NCBI GenBank assembly: GCA_041488295.1
Contig: JBGPOZ010000075.1
Location: 1 to 18,421, forward strand
DNA length: 18,421 nucleotides
DNA from: URHD0088 sp041488295
Lineage (GTDB): Bacteria > Pseudomonadota > Alphaproteobacteria > ATCC43930 > CGMCC-115725
Direction of reading: 5' to 3'
Shown: one piece after another, positions 7,417 through 15,761 of the stretch
Position numbering within the stretch: position 1 is the first letter of the stretch
Layout: each line of letters starts with the position of its first letter
The notes under the pieces: generated by a model
What the model was told of the DNA's origin: nothing
Databases searched by the model: none
Seen by the model: the letters and a program-made list of their open reading frames with translations, nothing else
Program-made: the position numbers and the translations under genes

Positions 7417-9228
7417 TCAGCTTGCCGCCGCCTTCGTCTCGTAAAGGGCGAGAAGAGCGGAACCGTAGGCGGCTCTGATCGCGTGGCGCTTGATCTTGAG
7501 CGTCGGCGTCAATTGGCCGTTTGGCACGGTGAAGGCGTCCGTGGCGATGACGAAGCGACGAACGCGCTCCAAGGAGCCGAGTTGGCGGTTGACGCGCGTC
7601 ACCGCGGCGCTCACCGCCTTGTGCAGCTCGGGGTCGTCGGCAAGAGCGGCAAGCTCGCGGCTTTCCTTGCCGTTCTGCCTGGCGAAGGCGGCGAGGAACT
7701 CGGCGTCGGGGACGATGACGGCGACGAGGTAGGGCCGGCGATCGCCATAGACCATGACCTGGGCGATTTCCGGCTCCAAGGTGAGATAGCCTTCGACGCG
7801 CGCCGGCGAGATCATGTCGCCGCCCGAATTCTTGATGAAGTCGCGCTTGCGGTCTGTGATCTTGAGATAGCCGTCGGCATCGAACTCGCCGATGTCGCCG
7901 GTGTGCAGCCAGCCGTCTTGAATCGTGCGGGCGGTCGATTCCGGATCGTTCCAATAGCCCTTCATCACCAGCTCGCCGCGCACGACGATCTCGCCATCCT
8001 CCTCGATCCGCAACTCGACGCCGTCGAGCGGCGGACCCACCGTATCGATCTTGACCCGCCCGGCCGGGTTGCAGCAGATGACGGGCGCCGCCTCGGTCTG
8101 CCCGTAGCCCTGCATCAGGTTGAGGCCGAGCGCGATGAAGAAACGGCCGATCTCAGGGTTGAGCGGCGCGCCGCCCGAGACCATCGCCTTCAGCCGGCCG
8201 CCGAAGCGCGCGCGTACCTTGCGGCGCACCAGCCGATCGAGCACGCGGTCGGCGAGACGATCGGCGATGGAGAGGCCATGCGGGTCGTCTTGACGCTTGC
8301 GGCCAATCTCCAGGGCCTTCCGAAAGAGCTTCGGCCCGAGACCGCTCTGCCGCTCCATGCCGCGCAGGATGCGCTGGTGCATGGCCTCGTAGAGACGCGG
8401 CACGGCGGTCATGATCGTCGGGCGCGTCTCGACCATGTTGGCCGCCAATGTGTCGGCGCCCTCGGCGAAGTAGATCTGCGCGCCGAGCGAAACCGGAAAC
8501 ATGAGCCCGGCGGTGTGCTCGTAGGAGTGCGACAAAGGCAGGAAGCACAGGAACACCTCGTCGCCGAGGCCGAGCGATTTCAGGATCTCGAAGGCGCCGT
8601 GGCAATTCGCCAGAATGTTGGCGTGGCTGAGCATGACGCCCTTCGGCACGCCGCCCGTACCGGAGGTGTAGATGAGGCATGCGGTGTCCTCGCGCCCGAT
8701 CGGTGCGACGATGTCGGCGATCCCGTCGGGCTGCGTCAAACCCCATTCGATCATCTCGTCCCAGAGATGGATCTCGGCATGCGAGATCTGGCCGATGTTC
8801 GGCGCTTCGATGGTGATGATGTTGTCGATGACCGGGATCTGGTCGGCCGCCGGCATGACGCGCTGCGTCAGTGCCGCGGTCGAGACGATGATCGCCCGGG
8901 CGCCGCTATTGGCGAGGATGTGCCGGTGATCCTCGATCGTATTGGTCGTATAGGCCGGGACCGTGACGGCGCCCGCGGCCATGATGGCGAAATCGGCGAG
9001 CGCCCATTCCGGGCGGTTCTCGGAGATGAGCGCCACCCGGTCGCCAGGGGCGATGCCGAGCGCGCGCAAGCTGCGCGCGAGGGCGTTCGCCTGCCGCGCC
9101 GCCTCGCGCCAGGTGGTCGGCCGATAGGTTCCTTCGTGTTTTGCCCAGAGGAAGGGCTTGTCGCCCGACCGTTCGGCCTCGGCGAAGAACATCGCCGGCA
9201 GGCTCGGGCAGGTCCTATAGTCCGTCAT
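7417..9228 (-). CDS. Long-chain acyl-CoA synthetase (AMP-binding, FadD/FAA1-like)
   Basis: 603 residues, typical for long-chain fatty acid:CoA ligases. The P-loop is YTSGTGGVPKGVMLSH at 187-202. Adenylate-binding GYGQTEA is at 374-380, followed by the GWLHTGDIG motif at 439-447 and the hinge/fatty-acid signature DRKRDFIKNSGG around 459-470. The probable catalytic lysine is Lys578 in LTPTLKIKR. It would activate a fatty or aryl-alkyl acid to the acyl-AMP and then to the CoA thioester, in the cytoplasm or at the membrane. The start ATG 9228 has GGAAG about 5 bases upstream. It ends tail to tail with the SHMT-like gene (10 bp gap) and is divergent from pepF. No beta-oxidation genes are next to it, so the exact acid cannot be inferred. 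Confidence 0.93.
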   Translation of the reverse strand: MTDYRTCPSLPAMFFAEAERSGDKPFLWAKHEGTYRPTTWREAARQANALARSLRALGIAPGDRVALISENRPEWALADFAIMAAGAVTVPAYTTNTIEDHRHILANSGARAIIVSTAALTQRVMPAADQIPVIDNIITIEAPNIGQISHAEIHLWDEMIEWGLTQPDGIADIVAPIGREDTACLIYTSGTGGVPKGVMLSHANILANCHGAFEILKSLGLGDEVFLCFLPLSHSYEHTAGLMFPVSLGAQIYFAEGADTLAANMVETRPTIMTAVPRLYEAMHQRILRGMERQSGLGPKLFRKALEIGRKRQDDPHGLSIADRLADRVLDRLVRRKVRARFGGRLKAMVSGGAPLNPEIGRFFIALGLNLMQGYGQTEAAPVICCNPAGRVKIDTVGPPLDGVELRIEEDGEIVVRGELVMKGYWNDPESTARTIQDGWLHTGDIGEFDADGYLKITDRKRDFIKNSGGDMISPARVEGYLTLEPEIAQVMVYGDRRPYLVAVIVPDAEFLAAFARQNGKESRELAALADDPELHKAVSAAVTRVNRQLGSLERVRRFVIATDAFTVPNGQLTPTLKIKRHAIRAAYGSALLALYETKAAAS

Positions 9229-9300
9229 CGGCTTCCGCGCATTGCGTCAATCCATGAAACTTTTAGGGATTTTGCCACGGCGGTGGAATAGGCGATCGGG

Positions 9301-9329
9301 TTGGCCTGGTCGTTTCGACGCCTTATATG
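9301..9329 (+). promoter_or_regulatory. Candidate sigma70-type promoter for the oligoendopeptidase gene
   Basis: TTGGCC at 9301-9306 and TATATG at 9324-9329 are separated by exactly 17 bases and lie 25 bases before ATG 9355, on the correct strand. The -10 is a good match in an otherwise GC-rich context. GAGGAG at 9343-9348 is the ribosome site. Confidence 0.5.
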
Positions 9330-9354
9330 CATCCTCACCTTTGAGGAGTGATGA

Positions 9355-11175
9355 ATGACCGCACCGAACGCAAGCAGCTTTTCACCGAAGACCGCCGCTG
9401 CCGCCGCGCGCGAGCTCGGCCCGCTTCCCGAATGGGATCTCGCCGATCTCTACCCCGGGCGCGACAGTCCGGCGCTGAAGGGGGATCTGGAGCGCGTTGC
9501 CGCCGACGCCAAGACCTTTCGCGAGCGATATCAAGGCAAGCTCCCCGGCCTTTCCGGCGCGGCGCTCGGCGGCGCCGTCGCCGCCTATGAGGGGCTTCAG
9601 GAGACGCTCGGCCGCATCATGAGCTACGCCTATCTCGTCTATGCCGGCGACATGGGCGATGCCGAGCTCGGGCGCTTCTTCCAGACGATGCAGGAGCGCG
9701 TCAACGCCGTCACGACCGAGCTTCTGTTCTTCACCCTCGAATTGAACCGCGTCGACGACAAGGACCTTGCCGAAAAGCTGAAAAGCAAGGAGCTCGCGCG
9801 CTACGCTCCATGGCTGCGCGACACGCGCGCCTTTCGCCCGTTCCAGCTGTCCGACGAGATCGAGAAGCTGCTGCACGAGAAGTCGGTCGCCGGGCGAGCC
9901 GCCTGGGTTCGTCTCTTCGACGAGACGATGGCGGCGCTGCGCTTTCCGCTCGACGGCAAGGAGCTGACGAGCGCCGAGGTGCTGCACCTTCTCTCCGAGC
10001 ACGATCCGGCGATCCGCGCCAAGGCGGCGCAGGTGCTGGGCGAAATCCTCGGCCAGAACGCCCGGACCTTCGCCCTCGTCACCAACACCCTCGCCAAGGA
10101 CAAGGAGATCGAGGATCGCTGGCGCGGCTTCAAGCGGCCGATCTCGTCGCGCAACCTTGCGAATTTCGTCGAGGACGAGGTCGTCGACGCACTCATAGAA
10201 GCGGTACGCGCGGCCTATCCCGCGCTCTCGCACCGTTACTACAAGCTGAAGGCCAAGTGGTTCGGCGTCGAGCAGCTCAATTCCTGGGACCGCAACGCAC
10301 CGCTGCCCGAGGAGGACGACCGCGTCATCCCGTGGCCCGAGGCGCAGCAGACCGTGCTCGACGCCTACGCCGCCTTCTCGCCCGAGCTCGCCGAGATCGG
10401 CCGGCGTTTCTTCGCCAGTCGCTGGATCGATGCCCCGGTCCGTCCCGGCAAGGCGCCCGGTGCCTTCGCGCATCCGACCGTGCCGAGCGCCCACCCCTAT
10501 CTCCTCCTCAACTACCAGGGCAAGCCGCGCGATGTCATGACCCTGGCGCACGAGCTCGGCCACGGCGTCCATCAGGTGCTGGCCGGGGCGCAGGGCGCGC
10601 TCATGGCCGATACGCCCCTGACGCTCGCCGAGACCGCCTCGGTCTTCGGCGAAATGCTGACCTTCCGCGCCTTGCTCGGCCGCGAGCGCGACCCGAAGCG
10701 GCGCAAGGTCATGCTCGCCGGCAAGGTCGAAGACATGCTCAACACGGTGGTGCGGCAGATCGCGTTCGTCGAGTTCGAGCGGCGCGTTCATGACGAGCGC
10801 CGCGAGGCCGAGCTGACGCCGGAACGGCTCTCGGAGGTCTGGCTCGACGTGCAGCGCGAAAGCCTCGGCCCCGCCCTGAAGCTCGACGCACTCTATCGCC
10901 ACTATTGGACCTACATCCCGCACTTCATCCACTCGCCCTTCTATGTCTATGCCTATGCCTTCGGCGATTGCCTCGTGAACTCGCTCTACGCCGTCTACGA
11001 GGGCGCCCATCCGGGCTTCGCCGCGAAGTATCTCGACATGCTGCGCGCCGGCGGCTCGCTTCGGCACAAGGAACTCCTCGCGCCCTTCGGCCTCGATGCC
11101 GCCGATCCCGCCTTCTGGGACAAGGGGCTGAAAGTGGTCCGCGGCTTCATCGACGAGCTCGAGGCGATGGGCTGA
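9355..11175 (+). CDS. pepF: Oligoendopeptidase F, M3 family zinc metallopeptidase
   Basis: 606 residues, the normal size for M3B oligoendopeptidases. The catalytic zinc motif is HELGH at 399-403 (His399, Glu400, His403), with the third ligand Glu426 in LAETAS. The flanking TLAHELGHGVHQVLAG and the C-terminal YVYAYAFGDCLVNSLY region are family hallmarks. It cleaves short peptides in the cytoplasm, acting in peptide turnover. ATG 9355 has GAGGAG at 6 bases; the out-of-frame ATG at 9351 is ignored. The next gene, a UbiB-family protein, starts 9 bp after its stop, so they probably share a transcript. Confidence 0.95.
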   Translation: MTAPNASSFSPKTAAAAARELGPLPEWDLADLYPGRDSPALKGDLERVAADAKTFRERYQGKLPGLSGAALGGAVAAYEGLQETLGRIMSYAYLVYAGDMGDAELGRFFQTMQERVNAVTTELLFFTLELNRVDDKDLAEKLKSKELARYAPWLRDTRAFRPFQLSDEIEKLLHEKSVAGRAAWVRLFDETMAALRFPLDGKELTSAEVLHLLSEHDPAIRAKAAQVLGEILGQNARTFALVTNTLAKDKEIEDRWRGFKRPISSRNLANFVEDEVVDALIEAVRAAYPALSHRYYKLKAKWFGVEQLNSWDRNAPLPEEDDRVIPWPEAQQTVLDAYAAFSPELAEIGRRFFASRWIDAPVRPGKAPGAFAHPTVPSAHPYLLLNYQGKPRDVMTLAHELGHGVHQVLAGAQGALMADTPLTLAETASVFGEMLTFRALLGRERDPKRRKVMLAGKVEDMLNTVVRQIAFVEFERRVHDERREAELTPERLSEVWLDVQRESLGPALKLDALYRHYWTYIPHFIHSPFYVYAYAFGDCLVNSLYAVYEGAHPGFAAKYLDMLRAGGSLRHKELLAPFGLDAADPAFWDKGLKVVRGFIDELEAMG

Positions 11176-11184
11176 CGCCGTCGC

Positions 11185-12522
11185 ATGAGCGAAGAAAACT
11201 CGCTGAGCGGCCGCGTCCGCCGCTATGCCCGCGTCTCGACGGCGGTGGGCGGCCTCGCCGCGCGGCTTGCCGGCGAGCGCTATCTCGGCCTTTCCTTGGA
11301 TCGTGGTCGGCATGCCGCCGAGCTGACGGCGGCGCTGGGCGGTATCAAGGGCCCGCTTATGAAGGTGGCGCAGCTCTTGGCCACCATCCCCGACGCCTTG
11401 CCGAAAGAATACGTCAACGAGCTCCTGCAGCTTCAATCCGACGCTCCGGCAATGGGTTGGCCGTTCGTCAAGCGCCGCATGGCGAGCGAGCTCGGCCCGG
11501 ATTGGCAGAAGCTCTTCAAGAGCTTTGCCCGCGAGGCGGCGCGCGCCGCCTCGCTCGGTCAGGTGCACCGCGCCGAGGCGCATGACGGGCGGCCGCTTGC
11601 CTGCAAGCTGCAATATCCGGACATGCAATCCGCGGTCGAGGCCGATCTGAGCCAGCTCAAATTCGCCATGTCGATCTACGAGCGCTACGACCGCGCCGTC
11701 TCGACCGGGGACATCCATGCCGAGATCGCGGCGCGCTTGCGCGAGGAGCTCGATTACGAGCGCGAGGCGCGCCACATTCGCCTCTACCGCCGCATGCTGG
11801 CGCAAGAGGCAGGCGTCACAATCCCCGAGGTGGTTGCCGAGCTCTCGACGAAGCGGCTCCTCACCATGACCTGGATCGAGGGCGAAAAGCTGCTCGAAAC
11901 CGTCGGCAAGTCGAAGTCGGTTCGCAACGAGATCGCGACCAACATGTTCCGCGCCTGGTACGTGCCGTTCTATTTCTACGGCGTCATCCACGGCGATCCG
12001 CATCTGGGGAACTACACGGTGCGGCCGGATCACGGCGTCAACCTCCTCGACTTCGGCTGCATCCGCATTTTCAAGGCGAGCTTCGTCAAAGGCGTCATCG
12101 ATCTCTATTTCGCGCTCCAGCGCGAGGACGACGCGCTCGCGGTCCAGGCCTACGAAACCTGGGGCTTCCGCAACCTCTCGAAGGAGCTGATCGCGGCGCT
12201 CAATCACTGGGCGCGCTTCGTCTACGCGCCGCTCCTCGACGATCGCCGGCGCGGGATCCAGGAGCGCGGCACCGGGGCCAATGGCCGCGAGATCGTCGAG
12301 AAGGTGCATGCCGACATCCGCCGCCTCGGCGGCGTCAGGCCGCCGCGCGAATTCGTCTTCATGGACCGGGCGGCGATCGGTCTCGGCTCGGTGTTCTTCC
12401 GCTTGAAGGCCGAGATCAACTGGTACCGCCTCTTTCACGAGCTGATCGAGGATTTCGACGCTGACGTGCTGGAGAGGCGGCAACGGGCGGCGCTCGAGGC
12501 GGAGGGTCTGCCGCTGCCGTGA
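11185..12522 (+). CDS. ABC1/UbiB (AarF) atypical kinase-like protein
   Basis: 445 residues. Motifs of the ABC1/UbiB family appear in order: the N-terminal KxGQ-type element reads KVAQ (60-63, Gly replaced by Ala); the Ala-rich nucleotide loop AASLGQVHRA is at 121-130; the ATP-lysine Lys141 is in LACKLQYPD; LREELDYEREA covers 185-195; the catalytic loop HGDPHLGN is 269-276; and the metal-binding DFG is 289-291. Family members act as ATPases or kinase-like factors in ubiquinone/lipid metabolism. This shorter branch, which lacks the C-terminal membrane helices of E. coli UbiB, is common in alphaproteobacteria and its role is poorly defined. The SD before ATG 11185 is weak; the 9 bp distance from pepF suggests co-expression. 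Confidence 0.9.
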   Translation: MSEENSLSGRVRRYARVSTAVGGLAARLAGERYLGLSLDRGRHAAELTAALGGIKGPLMKVAQLLATIPDALPKEYVNELLQLQSDAPAMGWPFVKRRMASELGPDWQKLFKSFAREAARAASLGQVHRAEAHDGRPLACKLQYPDMQSAVEADLSQLKFAMSIYERYDRAVSTGDIHAEIAARLREELDYEREARHIRLYRRMLAQEAGVTIPEVVAELSTKRLLTMTWIEGEKLLETVGKSKSVRNEIATNMFRAWYVPFYFYGVIHGDPHLGNYTVRPDHGVNLLDFGCIRIFKASFVKGVIDLYFALQREDDALAVQAYETWGFRNLSKELIAALNHWARFVYAPLLDDRRRGIQERGTGANGREIVEKVHADIRRLGGVRPPREFVFMDRAAIGLGSVFFRLKAEINWYRLFHELIEDFDADVLERRQRAALEAEGLPLP

Positions 12523-12545
12523 TTCGTAGGTCGAAGAAGATTTTC

Positions 12546-12630
12546 AGCGCAGCGGACGCGGTGGTTGCGCGGAGGACGCAGGCGCCTGCCGCTCTCGGCG
12601 TCTTCGGCGCATCCTCGGCGGCCTTTGCAC
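12546..12630. repeat. Dispersed palindromic repeat, copy A (degenerate)
   Basis: The left arm at 12546-12579 and the right arm at about 12598-12630 are imperfect inverted copies, 24 of 33 positions by eye. A perfect 12-base palindrome, GCAGGCGCCTGC (12578-12589), lies near the centre. The left arm matches the left arm of the element at 15612-15645 at 30 of 34 positions, which marks both as members of one repeat family. It sits 23 bp after the UbiB-like stop and could act as a transcription end or mRNA stabiliser. Confidence 0.7.
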
Positions 12631-12721
12631 CAAGCTGTTTCGACTTTCCGGGCCTCTCATCGTGGTTGCGTCGAGCGTGACGCGCGGTCCATCATGAGGC
12701 CTCCCAGATCTGGAGAGCGCG

Positions 12722-13045
12722 ATGCGCACCCTTTCCGCCCTCGTCATCCTCCTCGCCCTCGCCGGTTGCGAGAGCGAGCCCGGCTCGCAGTTCGCGGGGT
12801 TACCACAATTCATCACAGGATTGCCCGGCAATGCGCCGGAATTCGGCGTCAGCGGATTGCAACAGGGCCAGCTCCCGGCGAATTACGTCGCGATCAACAA
12901 CCAGTCGCCCGACGTGCCAGACCAGCGCGCGGCGCGCGTCTGCACGCTCGGCTATCAGATCGTCGATCAGAAACCGGCGCCGGGCGATCCGATCGGCTTC
13001 ACCGTCGCAACGGTGCGGTGCGAGCTTTACCGGCCGTCGCTCTGA
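12722..13045 (+). CDS. Small lipoprotein, function unknown
   Basis: 107 residues beginning MRTLSALVILLALAGC, a textbook type II signal peptide with lipobox LAGC, so Cys16 should be lipidated and the protein anchored in a membrane. The mature part (about 92 residues) has no family I recognise. It starts with a Gly/Pro/Gln-rich linker and ends with a compact segment holding two cysteines, at about residues 74 and 100, that may form a disulfide. GGAG lies 7 bases before ATG 12722. The gene is isolated: the copy A repeat is upstream and the convergent UDP-xylose synthase gene ends 33 bp downstream. Confidence 0.8.
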   Translation: MRTLSALVILLALAGCESEPGSQFAGLPQFITGLPGNAPEFGVSGLQQGQLPANYVAINNQSPDVPDQRAARVCTLGYQIVDQKPAPGDPIGFTVATVRCELYRPSL

Positions 13046-13078
13046 GGGCGGATACGGTCGAAGAACATTGCCGCCACC

Positions 13079-14068
13079 TCAGACGCGCAGCTTCAGCGGC
13101 GGGTCGGCGAGTTCGCCGCGCTCGGAGAGGAGGCGGCTGAAATAGGCGATCGTGCGCGCAAGCCCGGTCTCGAGCGGAACGCGCGGCTCCCAATCCAAGA
13201 GGTTGCGCGCGCGGCTGATGTCGGGGCAGCGCTGGACCGGGTCGTCGACCGGCAGCGGCCGGCTTTCGATCGTCGAGCGCGATCCCGTCATCGCAATGAT
13301 GCGCTCGGCGAGCTCACGCACCGTGATCTCGACCGGGTTGCCGAGATTGACGGGGCCCGTCACGTCGTCGGACGCCGCCATGAGGCGCAGGAAGCCTTCG
13401 ATCAGATCGTCGACGAAGCAGAACGCGCGGGTCTGCGAACCATCGCCATAGATGGTGATCGGCTCGTTCTTCAGCGCCTGCACGATGAAGTTCGAGACGA
13501 CGCGCCCGTCATTGGGGTGCATGCGCGGGCCGTAAGTGTTGAAGATGCGCGCGACGCGGATCCTGAGATTGTGCTGACGGTGGTAATCGAAGAACAGCGT
13601 CTCAGCGGCGCGTTTACCTTCGTCGTAACAGGCTCGTGGACCGATCGGATTGACGTTCCCGCGATACTCCTCGCGTTGCGGATGGACCGTCGGATCGCCA
13701 TAGACCTCCGAGGTCGAGGATTGAAAGATCTTGGCTTTGACCCGCTTGGCGAGCCCCAGCATGTTGATGGCGCCGAGAACGCTCGTCTTGGTCGTCTGAA
13801 CGGGATCGAACTGGTAGTGGATGGGTGAGGCCGGACAGGCGAGATTGTAGATCTCGTCGACTTCGACATAGAGCGGCAGGCAGACATCGTGGCGCATCGC
13901 CTCGAAATGCGGCTTGCCCATGAGATGGACGATGTTCTCCTTGCGCCCGGTGAAATAGTTGTCGACGCAGAGCACGTCGTGGCCCGCGCTCATCAGCCGC
14001 TCGCACAGATGCGAGCCGAGGAAGCCGGCTCCTCCCGTCACCAAAACGCGTTTCTTCGTTACGCTCAT
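13079..14068 (-). CDS. uxs: UDP-glucuronic acid decarboxylase (UDP-xylose synthase)
   Basis: 329 residues, extended short-chain dehydrogenase fold. NAD is bound by TGGAGFLGSH (11-20). The substrate and catalytic stretches match UXS enzymes closely: NYFTGRKENI (37-46), YNLACPASPIHYQ (74-86), SSTSEVYGDP (117-126) and PIGPRACYDEGKR (141-153), with Tyr148 and Lys152 as the catalytic pair and Glu121 beside them. It converts UDP-glucuronate to UDP-xylose through a keto intermediate in the cytoplasm. The preceding gene, UDP-glucose dehydrogenase, makes its substrate. Its ribosome site AGGATGAG overlaps the stop of that gene, so the two are translated together. Confidence 0.93.
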   Translation of the reverse strand: MSVTKKRVLVTGGAGFLGSHLCERLMSAGHDVLCVDNYFTGRKENIVHLMGKPHFEAMRHDVCLPLYVEVDEIYNLACPASPIHYQFDPVQTTKTSVLGAINMLGLAKRVKAKIFQSSTSEVYGDPTVHPQREEYRGNVNPIGPRACYDEGKRAAETLFFDYHRQHNLRIRVARIFNTYGPRMHPNDGRVVSNFIVQALKNEPITIYGDGSQTRAFCFVDDLIEGFLRLMAASDDVTGPVNLGNPVEITVRELAERIIAMTGSRSTIESRPLPVDDPVQRCPDISRARNLLDWEPRVPLETGLARTIAYFSRLLSERGELADPPLKLRV

Positions 14069-14078
14069 GATCTCATCC

Positions 14079-15422
14079 TCATGCGAGCTTGCGCAGTTGC
14101 GCTGGTGTCAGGGCGGGCGAGGCGCGGCCGATGCTGAAATAGGAAAAGCCGGCTGCCGCCATCTCCGCCGGCTTGTAGATGTTGCGCAGATCGACCACGA
14201 TCGGCGTCTTCAGCAGGGCTTTGACGCGGCTCAAATCGAGGGCGCGGAACTCGTTCCACTCGGTGACGAGGACGAGGGCGTCGGCCCCTGGCATCGTCTC
14301 GTAGGAATTGGCGCAATAGGTCGGCTGGGGCAGCAGCTTCTTCGCTTCTTCGGTGCCTTCCGGGTCGAAGGCGCGGAGCTTGGCGCCCGCCGCGTGCAGT
14401 GCCGGGACGATGGCAAGGCTCGGGCTGTCGCGCATATCGTCGGTGTTCGGCTTGAAGGTTAGGCCGAGGATGGCGAGGGTCTTCCCGGCGACCGAGCCGC
14501 CGCACGCTTCGATAATCTTTTGCGCCATGCGCCCCTTGCGCGTGTCGTTCACGTCGACGACGGTTTCGACGATCGAGAGGGGCGAGCCCGCCTCTTGCGC
14601 CGTGCGCACGAGGGCAAGGCAGTCCTTCGGAAAACACGATCCGCCGAAACCCGGACCGGCGTGGAGGAATTTGCGGCCGATGCGGCCGTCGAGGCCGATC
14701 CCCTTGGCGACGTCCTGGACGTCGGCGCCGAGCTTCTCGCAGAGATCCGCGATCTCGTTGATGAAGGTGATCTTGGTCGCCAGGAAGCTGTTGGCGGCGT
14801 ATTTGGTGAGCTCGGCCGTCTCGAGCGAGGTGAACAGCATCGGCGTCTCGATGAGATAGAGCGGCCGATAGACCTGGCGCATGATCTCCTGGGCGCGTTC
14901 GCTCTCGGTGCCGATGACGACCCGGTCGGGCCGCATGAAATCCTGGATCGCCGAGCCCTCGCGCAGGAATTCAGGGTTCGAGACGACATCGAAGCTGCCC
15001 TGCGGCCGCGTCTTTCTGAGGATCGTCTCGACCTTGCGGCCGGTGCCGACCGGCACGGTCGATTTGGTGACGATGACCGCATAGCCGGTGAGGGCCGCGG
15101 CGATCTCCTCGGCGGCACCGAAGACATAGCTCAAATCGGCATGGCCGTCGCCGCGGCGCGAGGGCGTCCCGACAGCGATGAAGACCGCGTCGGCGCCGCC
15201 GACCGCCGCTTTGAGATCGGTGGAGAAGGCGAGCCGCCCCGCCTTGACGTTGCTCTCGACAAGCTGGTCGAGGCCGGGCTCATAAATCGGCATCTCGCCG
15301 CGCTTCAGCCGGGCGATCTTGCTTTCATCCTTGTCGACGCAGGTAACGGAGACGCCGAACTCGGAAAAGCAAGCGCCCGAGACGAGGCCGACGTAACCCG
15401 TGCCAATGACCGCGATATGCAT
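14079..15422 (-). CDS. ugd: UDP-glucose 6-dehydrogenase
   Basis: 447 residues, full length. It has the N-terminal NAD-binding GTGYVGLVSG (7-16) with the acidic strand end VDKDE, the EPGLDQLV segment (48-55), the STVPVGTG loop (121-128), and the central ELTKYAANSFLATKITFINE helix (204-223). The catalytic Cys263 lies in GPGFGGSCFPKD (257-268). It oxidises UDP-glucose twice to UDP-glucuronate with NAD. ATG 15422 has GAGGAG 5 bases upstream. It is the first gene of a two-gene operon ending in UDP-xylose synthase and is divergent from galE, so UDP-sugar branches are clustered here. Confidence 0.95.
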   Translation of the reverse strand: MHIAVIGTGYVGLVSGACFSEFGVSVTCVDKDESKIARLKRGEMPIYEPGLDQLVESNVKAGRLAFSTDLKAAVGGADAVFIAVGTPSRRGDGHADLSYVFGAAEEIAAALTGYAVIVTKSTVPVGTGRKVETILRKTRPQGSFDVVSNPEFLREGSAIQDFMRPDRVVIGTESERAQEIMRQVYRPLYLIETPMLFTSLETAELTKYAANSFLATKITFINEIADLCEKLGADVQDVAKGIGLDGRIGRKFLHAGPGFGGSCFPKDCLALVRTAQEAGSPLSIVETVVDVNDTRKGRMAQKIIEACGGSVAGKTLAILGLTFKPNTDDMRDSPSLAIVPALHAAGAKLRAFDPEGTEEAKKLLPQPTYCANSYETMPGADALVLVTEWNEFRALDLSRVKALLKTPIVVDLRNIYKPAEMAAAGFSYFSIGRASPALTPAQLRKLA

Positions 15423-15479
15423 GAATGCTCCTCGCCAAGCGAAGCCAGAACGAAACCGAAGCGCGGATTATTCCCCATA

Positions 15480-15526
15480 TTCCGCCGCCTGTGGTTAACG
15501 CGGCGTAATTTTACCACGCGGCGGAA
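15480..15526. repeat. Bulged inverted repeat upstream of ugd
   Basis: TTCCGCCGC-CT-GTGGT at 15480-15495 pairs with ACCACGCGGCGGAA at 15513-15526, giving 14 base pairs with a two-base bulge. The 17-base loop contains TTAA-type AT-rich sequence. It could be an operator or a leader structure for the minus-strand ugd gene. Confidence 0.5.
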
Positions 15527-15538
15527 GGAGGACCTTCC
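15523..15538. repeat. Short perfect hairpin GGAAGG-AGGA-CCTTCC
   Basis: A six-base perfect stem with a four-base loop. Its left arm uses bases 15523-15526 that also belong to the right arm of the preceding bulged hairpin, so the two structures exclude each other. Confidence 0.45.
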
Positions 15539-15611
15539 CCGGAAATCGCAGGTTCCTAGTCGATTTCGGCGGTTGCGCAAAGCAATATCCGCCGATCGCG
15601 ACTATAAGCTC

Positions 15612-15699
15612 AGCGCAGGGGTCGCGGAGGATGCGCGGAGGACGCCGATCGATTTTGCCAGCTCCGCGCCCTCTGCGCATCCCCCGCGACCTCTGCGCT
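15612..15699. repeat. Dispersed palindromic repeat, copy B (well preserved)
   Basis: The arms at 15612-15645 and 15666-15699 are inverted copies, identical at 30 of 34 positions, around a 20-base loop. All four mismatches are A/G differences, so either transcript can replace two of them with G-U pairs. The arm is made of repeated CGCRGAGGR-like units (CGCAGGGGT, CGCGGAGGA, TG, CGCGGAGGA, CGC). The same arm occurs at 12546-12579. It lies between divergent genes, so a terminator role is unlikely for this copy. Confidence 0.8.
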
Positions 15700-15726
15700 A
15701 AAGCGCTCAATTCGGCCCGGGAACAC

Positions 15727-15755
15727 TTGCGGCTTGGCATCATTCACCCTAGACA
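15727..15755 (+). promoter_or_regulatory. Candidate promoter for galE
   Basis: TTGCGG at 15727-15732 and TAGACA at 15750-15755 are 17 bases apart, and the start codon is at 15789. The match to a sigma70-like consensus is moderate. Confidence 0.3.
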
Positions 15756-15761
15756 CTCGGG

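Noticed and set aside
7345..9291. A plus-strand open frame of about 650 codons opposite the acyl-CoA synthetase
   Set aside because: It is antisense to a gene with all AMP-binding motifs and has a charged, repetitive composition without a recognisable fold.
9382..12483. A minus-strand open frame of more than 1000 codons across pepF and the UbiB-like gene
   Set aside because: It mirrors the codon pattern of two well-supported plus-strand genes. Its translation is low-complexity Arg/Glu/Asp/Leu-rich sequence with no domain, and long antisense frames are expected in GC-rich coding DNA.
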